DNA from: Sinorhizobium kostiense
Lineage (GTDB): Bacteria > Pseudomonadota > Alphaproteobacteria > Rhizobiales > Rhizobiaceae
Reading direction: 5' to 3'
NCBI RefSeq assembly: GCF_017874595.1
Contig: NZ_JAGILA010000001.1
Span: forward strand, 62,001-126,000
DNA: 64,000 nt
Part shown: piece after piece, positions 35,674 to 44,835 of the stretch
Position numbering within the stretch: position 1 is the stretch's first letter
Layout: every line of letters starts with the position of its first letter
Made by a program: the position numbers and the translations under genes
The notes under the pieces: model-generated
Databases searched by the model: none
Seen by the model: the letters and a program-made list of their open reading frames with translations, nothing else
What the model was told of the DNA's origin: nothing

Positions 35674-35886
35674 ATGACGCCCGAACGTTTTGCCCAATGT
35701 CTCGCCAGCTTGAGGTGGACGACGATCGATCTCACATCAGCGCTGCAGTGCCAGCTCTCGTGGATTGAGGCAATGGAGAGCGGCGAGGCCGAAATCCCGG
35801 ATGATCTGGGTTCGTGGCTCGAGCGGCTTTCCGCATGCCACGAGGCTGCAGGCATCCCCGCATGCTACCGCGATGCCCAGGCATGA
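35674..35886 (+). CDS. Small helix-turn-helix-like protein
   Basis: 70 residues from the second of two ATGs. The pattern MTPERFAQCLASLRWTTIDL, then IEAMESGEAEIPDDLGSWLERL, is that of short XRE-like proteins common in alphaproteobacteria, though the recognition helix here is poor in basic residues. No operon partner. Function unknown. Confidence 0.55.
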   Translation: MTPERFAQCLASLRWTTIDLTSALQCQLSWIEAMESGEAEIPDDLGSWLERLSACHEAAGIPACYRDAQA

Positions 35887-36070
35887 AGCTCGCGTAGCAG
35901 CCGACCGTCAGAGTTGAAGCGATCTTGGCTGAACAGGCAGTGCGTCGGTCGGGGTGACGACTTCGTCCCTGCACAACAGTGAACTGCCAATTGCAAAAAC
36001 CACTCGCCGCACCAATAATCGTGCTGGACCATCAACCCACGATGGTCGCGAGGATCGGAGGAACTGCCCC

Positions 36071-36331
36071 ATGAACAGAAACGTGATCATCGGCATCGTT
36101 GTGGTCGCGATCATCATCATAGCGGTTATTTTCTTAATGCCCGGGACCGATGAACCGACGGCGGAAGCGCCTCCCCCGGCGGCGGAAACCGAGACCGTGC
36201 CAACCACGCCTGCGCCCGCTGAGCCCGCGCCGACAACGCCTGCGCCCGCTGAGCCCGCGCCGACAACGCCTGCGCCTGCGGAGCCCGCTCCAACCACACC
36301 GGCTCCCACCCAGCCGGCGCCTGCGCAATAA
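36071..36331 (+). CDS. Single-span membrane protein with PT-rich repeat tail
   Basis: 86 residues from the ATG at 36071, with GGAGGAACTGCCCC upstream. One membrane helix (VIIGIVVVAIIIIAVIFLM) near the N-terminus, then an acidic linker and a tail of about four TTPAPAEPAP decapeptides. It is probably anchored in the inner membrane with a disordered periplasmic tail. The tail varies in repeat number between related strains in similar proteins. No known function. Confidence 0.65.
   Translation: MNRNVIIGIVVVAIIIIAVIFLMPGTDEPTAEAPPPAAETETVPTTPAPAEPAPTTPAPAEPAPTTPAPAEPAPTTPAPTQPAPAQ
36201..36310 (+). repeat. 30-bp in-frame tandem repeat
   Basis: About three and a half copies of a 30-base unit (ACGCCTGCGCCCGCTGAGCC then CGCGCCGACA) coding the TTPAPAEPAP decapeptide. 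The first two copies are near identical, the later ones drift at third positions. Prone to slippage in multiples of ten residues. Confidence 0.75.
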
Positions 36332-36391
36332 GAGCGTACAGCTACGCCCCAGTCTGACGGGCGTAGCTGCCGCCACTTGCCGAAATCACAG

Positions 36392-36420
36392 TGATTTTAG
36401 GTCGGATCGACCTAAAATCA
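36392..36420. terminator. Palindromic repeat between convergent genes
   Basis: Arms TGATTTTAGGTCG (36392-36404) and CGACCTAAAATCA (36408-36420) around GAT: 13 perfect pairs, same core as 31600-31634. It lies between two convergent genes, where it could terminate transcription from both sides. A G7 run follows at about 36458-36464. Confidence 0.6.
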
Positions 36421-36552
36421 TGAACGTGATCGACTGTAAGAGGTTGGCGCGGAATGCGGGGGGGGAAAACCTTCATCCCCCCTCGCTGGCGATCGGCGTA
36501 GTCGCGAAATGTCGCCGCCGACCGCGGCCTTGTAACCTGTTCTCTCGAGCCT

Positions 36553-38325
36553 CTACTGTGCGGCGACCTCACCGGTCGACAGGTCGCTCCGGCATTTTGC
36601 AGCCTTGGCCAGCCCCTCGCGCAGATGTTGGAAGTCGGATTCCTGGGCGTAGTGCAGGGTAGCGAGGAATGAATCGACGTCGACATCCGGAGCAAGGGCC
36701 CTCACCTTCTCCAGATGCGCCCTGGCCGCGATCTCATCGCCGAGCCAGCCGTAGCACGCCGCCACGAATGCATGCTGGACATGGTCCATGACCGACAGGT
36801 GCATGAACGCTTCGACCGCCTCGCCATATTGGCGTGCTGCGAAATGCGCCTTGCCGAGATGGCTCCAGAACCTCTCGGGATGGTGAGGATTGAGGCGCAT
36901 CGCCTTTCGGATCCATTCGATCCCTTCTTCCGGCCTCCCAAGCCACGTCAACAGCTCGCCCTGCTGAACCACGACCAGATCGTAGTTGGGATTGAGGGAA
37001 AGCGCGCGCTCCTGGTGATAACGCGCTGCGGTCAGAGCGTTGTTGTTGACGTTCACCGCGGCAAGAATGCGATGCACGTCGGCATCGTTGTCGTCGAGTG
37101 CCAGCGCCCGGTCCAGTTCGGCGACGATTTCCGCCCAGGTCGCTTCCTTGTTCTCGCACCAGCCATGGACCCACGCCTGCCCGAGGATGCACGCCCGCCA
37201 TGCATGCGCATGTGCATAACCGGGATCGAGTGCGAGCGCCCTGTCTATCAGCGCTTGCGCCTGCTCGTTATCGGCAGCGGAGCCCCTGTGGTGCAGCACC
37301 TTGGCGGCGAGCGCGCACTCGTAGGCCGCCATGTTCGCCGGCTTCGTTCGTGCCAATTGGTCCCGCTGGGCCGCCTCTACCCGCCCGGGCAGAGTGGCCG
37401 CTATCGCCGCTGTAACCTCATCCTGAATCGCGAATATGTCGTCCAGCCTGCGGTCGTACTTGTCCGCCCAGATATGCGCATCGTTGACCGCATCGATGAG
37501 CTGCACCGTTACGCGGACCCGATCGCCGATCTTGCGAACGCTGCCCTCGACCAGGTACTGCGCCCCGAGCTTGTCGGCGACTTCGCGCACGTTCACGGAC
37601 CGGTTCTTGTAGACGAAGCTCGAGTTGCGGGAGATAACGAACAGCTCGTGCCGGCGGGACAATTCGGTGATGATGTCCTCGGTCAGACCGTCCGAGAAGA
37701 ACTCCTGATCGGGGTCGCCGCTCATATTGTTGAAGGGCAGCACCACAATCGAGGGTTTCGAGACCGACCGCTTCACATCTTCCTCGGGCGGCAGTGGCAG
37801 GGTGGTGGCCCCATCGAGCCCGACGCGAAAGAGATGAACGGGGCGGCTTATGTTCTTGAGCAGCTTTTCGCCCAGATCCTCGAGGGTTATCTCCAGCCGA
37901 TCGGCAATCTGCGTCGCCACCGCGGCGGTGATGCAGATGCCGCCGACGTCGGCGAGTTGCTCGATCCGCGCGGCAATATTCACGCCGTCACCGAAGATGT
38001 CGTCCTCCTCGAAAATGATGTCGCCCAGATTGATGCCGATCCGGAACTCGATCCGGCGCTCCTGGGGCACGTCGGAATTGCGCCGTTTCATGCGCTGCTG
38101 GATCTCCACGGCGCACTTCACCGCATCGGTCACGCTCTGGAACTCGACGAGCATGCCGTCGCCCGTCGTCTTGATGATCCGACCCTTGTTCTTCGCAATC
38201 GCGGGGTCGATCAACTCTATCCGGTGGGTTCTGAGCCGGGCGATCGTGCCTGCTTCGTCGGCCTCCATCAGACGGCTGTAGCCCGCCATGTCGGCCGCCA
38301 GGACTGCGGCTAGTCTCTGTTCCAT
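36553..38325 (-). CDS. Class III adenylate/guanylate cyclase with TPR region
   Basis: 590 residues. The N-terminal 170 residues are a class III cyclase domain (LAADMAGYSRLMEADEAG, GRIIKTTGDGMLVEF with the metal Asp, GDGVNIAARIEQLADVGG). The middle (about 200-330) resembles a TolB-like segment (VVLPFNNMSGDPDQEFFSDG), and the remainder is a run of tetratricopeptide repeats. Rhizobia carry many such cyclases. No transmembrane segment, so cytoplasmic, with the TPRs as likely regulatory interface. Monocistronic. Confidence 0.92.
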   Translation of the reverse strand: MEQRLAAVLAADMAGYSRLMEADEAGTIARLRTHRIELIDPAIAKNKGRIIKTTGDGMLVEFQSVTDAVKCAVEIQQRMKRRNSDVPQERRIEFRIGINLGDIIFEEDDIFGDGVNIAARIEQLADVGGICITAAVATQIADRLEITLEDLGEKLLKNISRPVHLFRVGLDGATTLPLPPEEDVKRSVSKPSIVVLPFNNMSGDPDQEFFSDGLTEDIITELSRRHELFVISRNSSFVYKNRSVNVREVADKLGAQYLVEGSVRKIGDRVRVTVQLIDAVNDAHIWADKYDRRLDDIFAIQDEVTAAIAATLPGRVEAAQRDQLARTKPANMAAYECALAAKVLHHRGSAADNEQAQALIDRALALDPGYAHAHAWRACILGQAWVHGWCENKEATWAEIVAELDRALALDDNDADVHRILAAVNVNNNALTAARYHQERALSLNPNYDLVVVQQGELLTWLGRPEEGIEWIRKAMRLNPHHPERFWSHLGKAHFAARQYGEAVEAFMHLSVMDHVQHAFVAACYGWLGDEIAARAHLEKVRALAPDVDVDSFLATLHYAQESDFQHLREGLAKAAKCRSDLSTGEVAAQ

Positions 38326-38511
38326 GCTCTTACCACAACACGAGAAGACGTTTACCTCCGACCGTCAGGCCAGAGCGGAGTGCTTAGCAGCGTGGTTCAT
38401 GCGGATTCTAACCCACCGCAACGCAATCGACCATCTAAATTAGCAAGCTGCTCATGATCAGCCGCGAGCATGCATGTCTGATCAGCGCACGAAAGCCGCT
38501 CCGCGAGAAAT

Positions 38512-40575
38512 TCACTGATTACCGCCGCCTGGGAAGCAGCCTTGTTCGGCAGCTTCCACCAAGAGGTCGCAAGGCGGACCGGCCAGGCCCTTACCCGCCA
38601 GATCCCGCAATGCATCGGCGACCTTCCCGAGCCCGTGGGCTTGGGCGTAATACATCAGCCCGCCGCGCCAGCGGGGAAAACCGTAGCCATGGATCTCCAC
38701 GAGATCGATGTCCGTGGCCTTGTTCGCCGTGCCGTCCGAAAGGATGCGCGCCCCCTCGTTGACCATGGGCCAGAGGATGCAGTCCGCGATCGAAGCCTCG
38801 TTCCAGTCGTGGCGCGGCATGCCCCTCGCCTCTTCGGCGATGACCTCTGCGACTGTTTCGGATGGGCGGGGCGTACGGTCGCCGGGTTCGTAATCGTACC
38901 AGCCGCCAAGGCTCTTCTGGCCGAAGCGCTTCAGCGCACAGAGGCGGTCGGCAATCGGCGCAACGGGCGACTCGCCCCGGGCGCGCGCGGCCCGCCGCTG
39001 GAAAGCCGCGATGTCGAGCCCGCCCAGATCCTGGGCCTCGAAGGGGCCCATGGGGAGCCCGAACGCGCGCATCGCGGCGTCGACGGCCGCGGGGGTTGCG
39101 CCGGAGAGCAGAAGCCGCTCGGCCTGCGTCCGTGTCACCTTGAGTATCCGGTTGCCGATAAAACCATCGCAGATGCCGGCCCGCACCGGAATCTTGTTCA
39201 GACGCCGCGCCAAGGCAAAGCCGGTTGCGAGCACGTCCGGTGCGGTCGCCTTCGTCGGTACGACCTCGAGCAGCTTCATCACCTGGGCCGGGCTGAAGAA
39301 ATGCAAACCCAGGAATCGATCCGGCCGGCTCATGCCTTCGGCAATCCGTTCGGGATCGAGATAGGACGTGTTCGTCGCGAAGATAGTATCATCGCGGCAC
39401 GCGCCGGCAAGCCGCTGGAAGACCTCCCGCTTCACGCCGAGATCCTCGAACACCGCCTCGATGACAAGGTCGACATCCATAAGCGGATTGTAGTCGGTGA
39501 TGCCGGTAACGCCCGCCATCCTCTCGGCAGCGATCTCGGCGGAAATGCGACCGCGCTTCACCGCGCCGTCGCAGATCGCTTGGAGATTGGCGAGTGCCCG
39601 TTCCAGTGCGGGCTCGTCCCGTTCGACCAAGGTGACCGGAAGGCCCGCATCCCGCAAGGCCGCGGCTATGCCGACGCCCATGGTGCCGCCGCCGATGACG
39701 GCTGCCGATTTGATCTCTCGTGGCATGACACCCGCCAGTTCCGGCGGACGCAGAGCCGCACGCTCGGCGAAGAAGACGTGGCGCAGGGCTGCGGCCTGCG
39801 CCGAACCGCGTAGCGCCAGGAAGGTCTCGCGCTCGAAGGCGATCGCCGTCTCAAAATCGAACTGCGCTGCTTTACGCACACAGGCGAGCGCCTTCAGCGG
39901 CGCCACCTCGCATCCTGCCCGGGTGATGACCGCCTTTTCCGCCGCCTCCCAATAGCTCTCCGCCGGACAGTCGACGGCACGATTTCTGAGCGGCGGCGGC
40001 AGGGGTTGCGCGAGCGCTGCGCGGGCGAAGTTCATGGCACCGGAAATGAGGTCGCCGTCGATCACCGCATCGATCAACCCATGCTCCACGGCTTTTGGCG
40101 CATTGACGGGCAACCCGGTCGTGACCAGATCCACAGCCGTTTCGACACCGGCGAGCCGCGGCAGGCGGACAGTCCCCCCGGCACCAGGCACGATGCCGAG
40201 CCGGACCTCCGGCAGGCCCAAGCTAGCTGAGCGGGCCGCGACGCGAAATCGGCAGCCGAGCGCTACTTCGAATCCGCCCCCGACGGCGCTGCCATGGATT
40301 GCGGCGACCCAGGGCTTTGCCGCCCCTTCGATCCGCGCGACCAGATCGGGCAGATGGGGCGGTTCAGGCGGCTTGCCGAATTCATTGACGTCGGCGCCGG
40401 CGATGAAAGTGCGCCCGGCGCAAACGAGCACCACCGCGCTGACCGATGCTTGCGCATCGAGCGTCTCGGCCGCTTCGAGGAGCGCCCGGCGCACCGTTTG
40501 CGACAAGGCGTTGACGGGCGGATTATCGACTGTGACGATGGCGATCTCCCCTCGCACGTCGATGGCGACTGTCAT
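38512..40575 (-). CDS. Bifunctional enoyl-CoA hydratase/3-hydroxyacyl-CoA dehydrogenase (FadB/J-like)
   Basis: 687 residues from the ATG at 40575, the start that matches homologues; the upstream extension overlaps the divergent promoter. N-terminal crotonase domain (AGADVNEFG, IHGSAVGGGFEVALG) and C-terminal dehydrogenase domains with the NAD motif IGGGTMGVGIA, then HFFSPAQVMKLLEVV. In the paa neighbourhood it can supply the PaaF hydratase and PaaH dehydrogenase steps on 2,3-didehydroadipyl-CoA. General beta-oxidation is an alternative role. Divergent from paaG with a shared operator-like site. Confidence 0.9.
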   Translation of the reverse strand: MTVAIDVRGEIAIVTVDNPPVNALSQTVRRALLEAAETLDAQASVSAVVLVCAGRTFIAGADVNEFGKPPEPPHLPDLVARIEGAAKPWVAAIHGSAVGGGFEVALGCRFRVAARSASLGLPEVRLGIVPGAGGTVRLPRLAGVETAVDLVTTGLPVNAPKAVEHGLIDAVIDGDLISGAMNFARAALAQPLPPPLRNRAVDCPAESYWEAAEKAVITRAGCEVAPLKALACVRKAAQFDFETAIAFERETFLALRGSAQAAALRHVFFAERAALRPPELAGVMPREIKSAAVIGGGTMGVGIAAALRDAGLPVTLVERDEPALERALANLQAICDGAVKRGRISAEIAAERMAGVTGITDYNPLMDVDLVIEAVFEDLGVKREVFQRLAGACRDDTIFATNTSYLDPERIAEGMSRPDRFLGLHFFSPAQVMKLLEVVPTKATAPDVLATGFALARRLNKIPVRAGICDGFIGNRILKVTRTQAERLLLSGATPAAVDAAMRAFGLPMGPFEAQDLGGLDIAAFQRRAARARGESPVAPIADRLCALKRFGQKSLGGWYDYEPGDRTPRPSETVAEVIAEEARGMPRHDWNEASIADCILWPMVNEGARILSDGTANKATDIDLVEIHGYGFPRWRGGLMYYAQAHGLGKVADALRDLAGKGLAGPPCDLLVEAAEQGCFPGGGNQ

Positions 40576-40666
40576 CGCTGAGATCCGGACATTATTTGCT
40601 GCGCCAGGGTGGTCGGCTCGTTGTGTCTCATACCGGTCCCTCCCCTGCTCTTCATTATCATTGACT

Positions 40667-40678
40667 GACCGGTTGGTC
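40667..40678. promoter_or_regulatory. Operator-like palindrome between paaG and the FadB/J-like gene
   Basis: GACCGGTTGGTC, preceded by a TTGACT (40661-40666) that could be the -35 of paaG. The same consensus GACCGRTYGGTY occurs at 48599-48610 in the paaA promoter. It resembles operators of TetR-type PaaR regulators as I remember them. It is centrally placed in the 152-base divergent region, so one protein could control both directions. Confidence 0.55.
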
Positions 40679-40727
40679 TCTGCAACGGTTTTCTGAAGCC
40701 CAACCGGGACAGCGGCAGGGAAGAGCA

Positions 40728-41519
40728 ATGTCCGACACAGATCCCGTCTTATCGGCGCTTGCAGACGGCGTGCTGCGGCTGACGCTCAACCGCCCTGACA
40801 AGCTGAACGCCTTCAATGAAGCCATGCATCGCGCACTGCGCGCCGGTTTCGAGCGCGCCCATGCGGACGAAAATGTGCGCGCCGTGTTGCTGACCGGGGC
40901 TGGACGCGGTTTCTCGGCCGGCCAGGATCTCGGCGATCGCGATCCTCGCAAAGGCGGCCCGGTCGATCTCGGCCACACGATCGACACCCTCTACAACCCG
41001 TTGCTAAGACTGATCCGCAGCCTCGAAAAGCCGGTCGTCTGCGCCGTCAACGGTGTTGCCGCCGGGGCGGGCGCAAACATCGCGTTTGCCTGCGACATCA
41101 CGCTCGCCGCCCGCTCGGCGCGCTTTGTCCAGGCCTTCGCAAAGATCGGATTGGTACCCGATTCCGGCGGCACCTGGAGCTTGCCGCACCTTGTCGGCGA
41201 GGCTCGTGCGAAGGGTCTCGCGCTAACGGGAGAACCGCTCGACGCTGAAACGGCGGCGAATTGGGGGCTGATCTGGCGCGTCGTTGACGACGCGGCTTTG
41301 ATGGAAGAAGCCTTTGCGCTTGCTGTGCGGCTTGCCACGGGACCTACGAAGGGGCTGGGAACGACCAAGCGGGCGATCCAGGCGGCAGCTAGCAACACTT
41401 TCGACGAACAGCTCGAGCTCGAACGAGATCTGCAGCGTGAGGCCGGCTTCAGCGCCGATTACGCCGAAGGCGTGGCGGCATTCCTGGAAAAGCGCAAGCC
41501 GGAGTTCAAAGGCAGATGA
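40728..41519 (+). CDS. paaG: Ring 1,2-epoxyphenylacetyl-CoA isomerase
   Basis: 263 residues, a crotonase-fold enzyme with the oxyanion-hole segments GFSAGQDLGDRD and VAAGAGANIAFACD and the PaaG-type acidic residue region KIGLVPDSGGTW. PaaG converts ring-epoxide phenylacetyl-CoA to oxepin-CoA and isomerises a later intermediate. The paaI gene overlaps its end by four bases. Ribosome site GGGAAGAG. Confidence 0.9.
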   Translation: MSDTDPVLSALADGVLRLTLNRPDKLNAFNEAMHRALRAGFERAHADENVRAVLLTGAGRGFSAGQDLGDRDPRKGGPVDLGHTIDTLYNPLLRLIRSLEKPVVCAVNGVAAGAGANIAFACDITLAARSARFVQAFAKIGLVPDSGGTWSLPHLVGEARAKGLALTGEPLDAETAANWGLIWRVVDDAALMEEAFALAVRLATGPTKGLGTTKRAIQAAASNTFDEQLELERDLQREAGFSADYAEGVAAFLEKRKPEFKGR

Positions 41520-41965
41520 CAGACGCGGCAAGAATGACCGCGGACGAACTCGCCAGCGCCAGCGCCCGGGCGATGTGGGATGACGATCGCGCCTCGCAGC
41601 GCCTCGGCATGACCATCGACAAAATTGCGTCGGGGGCGGCGACGCTCTCCATGGCCGTCACGCCGGAGATGACCAACGGCCACGGGACCTGCCATGGGGG
41701 CTATATCTTCACGCTCGCCGATTCCGCCTTCGCCTTTGCTTGCAACAGCTATAACCAGCGCGCAGTCGCCCAGCATTGTTCGGTGACCTATCTCGCGCCG
41801 GCCTTTCAGGGCGACCGGCTGACGGCAGCGGCGAGCGAAGTCTCGCGGCATGGGCGGGACGGCATCTACGACGTCCGCATCACCAACCAGCGCGGCGAGC
41901 ACATCGCAGAATTTCGCGGTCATTCGCGCACGGTCAAGGGCACACATCTGGGGCAGCCGGACTGA
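41516..41965 (+). CDS. paaI: Hydroxyphenylacetyl-CoA thioesterase
   Basis: 149 residues, hotdog fold with the PaaI motif GHGTCHGGYIFTLADSAFAF. It releases CoA from stalled or dead-end intermediates of phenylacetate degradation. Translationally coupled to paaG by an ATGA overlap. It converges on paaZ with 13 bases between. Confidence 0.93.
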   Translation: MTDAARMTADELASASARAMWDDDRASQRLGMTIDKIASGAATLSMAVTPEMTNGHGTCHGGYIFTLADSAFAFACNSYNQRAVAQHCSVTYLAPAFQGDRLTAAASEVSRHGRDGIYDVRITNQRGEHIAEFRGHSRTVKGTHLGQPD

Positions 41966-41978
41966 GCCTTCTCGTGTC

Positions 41979-44036
41979 CTACCCCGTCGTCTTTGCCACC
42001 AACGTCAGCACATCATACTGCGCGACGATTGCGCCCGTCTGGTTGCTGACGCGGCAATCCCAGCGCACCTCCCCGTAGTCGGCATTGACCCGCGGATTGA
42101 TCTCCTTGCAGGTGAGCCGGACCTCAAGCGCGTCGCCGGGGTAAACGGGCGTTAGGAAGCGCAGCTTGTCGACGCCATAATTCGCCAGCACCGGACCCGG
42201 ATCCGGATCGACGAAGAGCCCGGCCGCCAGGGATACGATAAGATAGCCGTGGGCGACGCGCCCGTCGAAGAACGGATTGGCGCCTGCGGCCTCCTCGTCC
42301 ATGTGGGCGTAGAAAGTGTCGCCGGTGAAATCGGCGAAATGCTCGATATCCTCGATCGTCACCGTGCGGGTGGCGGTCACTAGCTGGTCGCCGATGCGAA
42401 GCTCTGCGAGCGACTTGCGGAACGGATGCCCAGCCTCGGTGCGGGCGGGCGCTCCCTCGACCCAGCGGCCGGTAACGGCCGAAAGCAGGCCCGGCGCGCC
42501 CTGGACGGCGGTGCGCTGCATATAGTGCTTGATCCCACGCATGCCGCCCATTTCCTCGCCGCCGCCGGCCCGGCCCGGACCGCCATGGACGAGACCGGGC
42601 AGCGGTGAACCGTGCCCGGTCGAGGTCTTCGCGCTGATGCGGTTGCCGATCAGAACGCGGCCGTGGAAGGGCGCCATGCCGAGCACCAGCTCTTCTGCGA
42701 TACGCGGGTCGTTGGTGAAGAGGGAGGTGACGAGACTCCCCCTGCCGCGCTTGACCAGTGCCACCGCCTCTTCGGCGGTATCATAGGGCATGACGGTGCC
42801 GACGGGACCGAATGCCTCGACATCGTGAACTGCCTGAGCCGCATCCGGTTTGCCGCAATATAGCAGCACAGGATTGAGGAATGCGCCCGCTTCCGCGTCG
42901 CCCGAAACCACCTGGGGCCTTAGCGGATCACCGGCGACGATCTCGGCCTCGGCAGTGAGATCACGGATGCGCGCCCGTACCTCATCCCTTTGCCCCAGGC
43001 TTGCGAGCGGTCCCATTCGGACGTTTTCGTCGGCGGGATTACCGAGGGCGATCTTGCCCAGCCTTTCACCAAGAGCCGCGACCAGCGCGTCGCAATGGGC
43101 GCGCGGTGCGATCACCCGGCGGATGGCGGTGCATTTCTGCCCGGCCTTCGCGGTCATCTCGCGCGCGACCTCCTTGACGAAGAGCTCGAATTCCTCGCTT
43201 GCGGGGCCGGCGTCGAGACCCAGAATTGCGGCATTGAGGCTATCGGCCTCCATGGTGAAGCGTACGGAATTCTCGACGATTGCCGAATGCATCTTCAGTT
43301 TACGCCCGATGGCGGCCGAGCCGGTGAAGGTTACGACGTCCTGGCCGTCGACATGGTCGAGCAGGTCGCCGAGTGACCCGCAGACGAGTTGGATGGCGCC
43401 CTCCGGCAAGAGCCCGGCCTCGACGATCCGCCGCACCATCAGTTCGGCCAGATAGGCCGTCTGGCTTGCCGGCTTCACGATCGCCGGCATGCCTGCAAGC
43501 AGGGTCGGCGCCAATTTCTCGAGCATCCCCCAGCAGGGGAAGTTGAAGGCGTTGATGTGAACCGCTACGCCCTCGAGCGGCGTCAGTATGTGTTGGGCCG
43601 AGAAACTATTGTCGCGCGAGAGCGCCTCGACCTCGCCGTCGACCAGCACGCGGGTGTTGGGCAGTTCCCGCTTGCCTTTCGAGGCGTAGGAAAACAGCGT
43701 GCCGATACCGCCTTCGATGTCGATCCAGCTATCGGCTCGCGTGGCGCCGGTGGCGGTCGAGAGCGCGTAGAATTCCTCCTTGCGCTCCATTAGCGCCTGC
43801 GCCAGTGCCTTCAGCATCGCCGCGCGCTCATGGAACGACATGCGGCGGAGCGCCGGGCCAGCCCTCTCGCGCCCGTAGGCCAGCGCGGATTGAAAGTCGA
43901 TGCCGGTGGAATCGATCAGCGCCACCGGCACTCCGGTCGCAGCATCGAGAAGCGGCACGCCCTCATTGGCGCCCCTGGTCCAGACGCCGCCGATATAGCT
44001 TTCGAGCCTGCGAGGCCGGTCTGCCATGACATTCAT
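41979..44036 (-). CDS. paaZ: Oxepin-CoA hydrolase / aldehyde dehydrogenase fusion
   Basis: 685 residues from the ATG at 44036 (AAAGGA eight bases upstream); an ATG at 44045 is too close to that site. The N-terminal 520 residues are an aldehyde dehydrogenase with catalytic Cys in AGQKCTAIRR and Glu in FTMEADSLN. The C-terminal 150 residues are a MaoC-type hydratase with the Asp...His pair in GDTFYAHMD and FFDGRVAHG. It opens the oxepin ring and oxidises the semialdehyde. Both domains look intact. Confidence 0.95.
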   Translation of the reverse strand: MNVMADRPRRLESYIGGVWTRGANEGVPLLDAATGVPVALIDSTGIDFQSALAYGRERAGPALRRMSFHERAAMLKALAQALMERKEEFYALSTATGATRADSWIDIEGGIGTLFSYASKGKRELPNTRVLVDGEVEALSRDNSFSAQHILTPLEGVAVHINAFNFPCWGMLEKLAPTLLAGMPAIVKPASQTAYLAELMVRRIVEAGLLPEGAIQLVCGSLGDLLDHVDGQDVVTFTGSAAIGRKLKMHSAIVENSVRFTMEADSLNAAILGLDAGPASEEFELFVKEVAREMTAKAGQKCTAIRRVIAPRAHCDALVAALGERLGKIALGNPADENVRMGPLASLGQRDEVRARIRDLTAEAEIVAGDPLRPQVVSGDAEAGAFLNPVLLYCGKPDAAQAVHDVEAFGPVGTVMPYDTAEEAVALVKRGRGSLVTSLFTNDPRIAEELVLGMAPFHGRVLIGNRISAKTSTGHGSPLPGLVHGGPGRAGGGEEMGGMRGIKHYMQRTAVQGAPGLLSAVTGRWVEGAPARTEAGHPFRKSLAELRIGDQLVTATRTVTIEDIEHFADFTGDTFYAHMDEEAAGANPFFDGRVAHGYLIVSLAAGLFVDPDPGPVLANYGVDKLRFLTPVYPGDALEVRLTCKEINPRVNADYGEVRWDCRVSNQTGAIVAQYDVLTLVAKTTG

Positions 44037-44052
44037 CGGAGTCATCCTTTCG

Positions 44053-44808
44053 TCAGTTCAGGTTCAGCGCCGACAGGTCGGTATCGGCCGCCGCCTGCCA
44101 CTCGGAAAGCAGCGCCTCGTTAGGCCTATGGCGAAGCCCGAGCCGGGCAAGCATTTCGTAGCGCGAAGACCCGGCGCGGCCGAAGCTCGCCGCTACCCGC
44201 GGCTGCCAGTAGGCGATTGCCTGCCGCGCGGTCCGGCGCCCCTCTTCCGTCTCGACGATCCTTTTCAACCCCTCGACTCCGAGGTCGGCATGCTGTGCCT
44301 CGCGCGGCAGAATGGTCCGGAAAATTTCGGCAAGCGGCTGATAGGACACGTGCGCCAGTTCCTTGACTTGAATGACGACGGCCTTGCCCATCAGCGCGTT
44401 CATCGCCACAGCATCGGTCCATCCCTGAAGCGGATAGTGGAGAACCGAAAGGCGCATGTCCCCTCCCCGGCGCTCTGCGCCGATGTCCGTATCGCGGGCA
44501 AGCCTGGCCGACCAGGGATGATGCGCGGCATAGCGCGCGGTATCGGCGCCGAAGGTCCCCATCACCTTCAGCACCTGTTGAGCGTGATCGGCTTTCTCCA
44601 TGACGATCCGGGCCGCCGAAATGCGTTCGCTGATCCCCGGCGCGTCGTTGATGATGTCGGCGAAGCCGGCCGAACCGGCGAGCTCGCTGTCGACGAAGCT
44701 CGCCATCAGCCGAAGCAGCTCGGCCCGATAGCGCGGCGGCGCATTGTCGGGCGAAGTAAGCACGCCGCCTTCCGCGAGATATTCCTCGATAGGCATTGTG
44801 TCGGACAT
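44053..44808 (-). CDS. Third PaaA/PaaC-like ferritin-fold protein
   Basis: 251 residues from the ATG at 44808, directly behind GGAGGAAACC; the ATG 12 bases earlier contains that site. The protein belongs to the PaaA/PaaC family (MEKADHAQQVLKVMG, then REAQHADLGVEGL) but is neither the paaA nor the paaC of this cluster. By eye the first ExxH diiron motif (DEAGH in PaaA) reads KADH, while EAQH is kept, so the iron site is probably incomplete and the role structural or regulatory. It sits between paaE and paaZ in the main operon. Confidence 0.8.
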   Translation of the reverse strand: MSDTMPIEEYLAEGGVLTSPDNAPPRYRAELLRLMASFVDSELAGSAGFADIINDAPGISERISAARIVMEKADHAQQVLKVMGTFGADTARYAAHHPWSARLARDTDIGAERRGGDMRLSVLHYPLQGWTDAVAMNALMGKAVVIQVKELAHVSYQPLAEIFRTILPREAQHADLGVEGLKRIVETEEGRRTARQAIAYWQPRVAASFGRAGSSRYEMLARLGLRHRPNEALLSEWQAAADTDLSALNLN

Positions 44809-44835
44809 GGTTTCCTCCATTGAGGTCGCGCGCCC

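Noticed and set aside
36201-36310. Possible CRISPR-like direct repeats
   Set aside because: The units are adjacent without spacers and are in-frame coding repeats of TTPAPAEPAP.
36715-38313. 532-codon plus-strand frame opposite the adenylate cyclase
   Set aside because: Antisense shadow of a high-GC gene whose minus-strand product has clear cyclase and TPR motifs.
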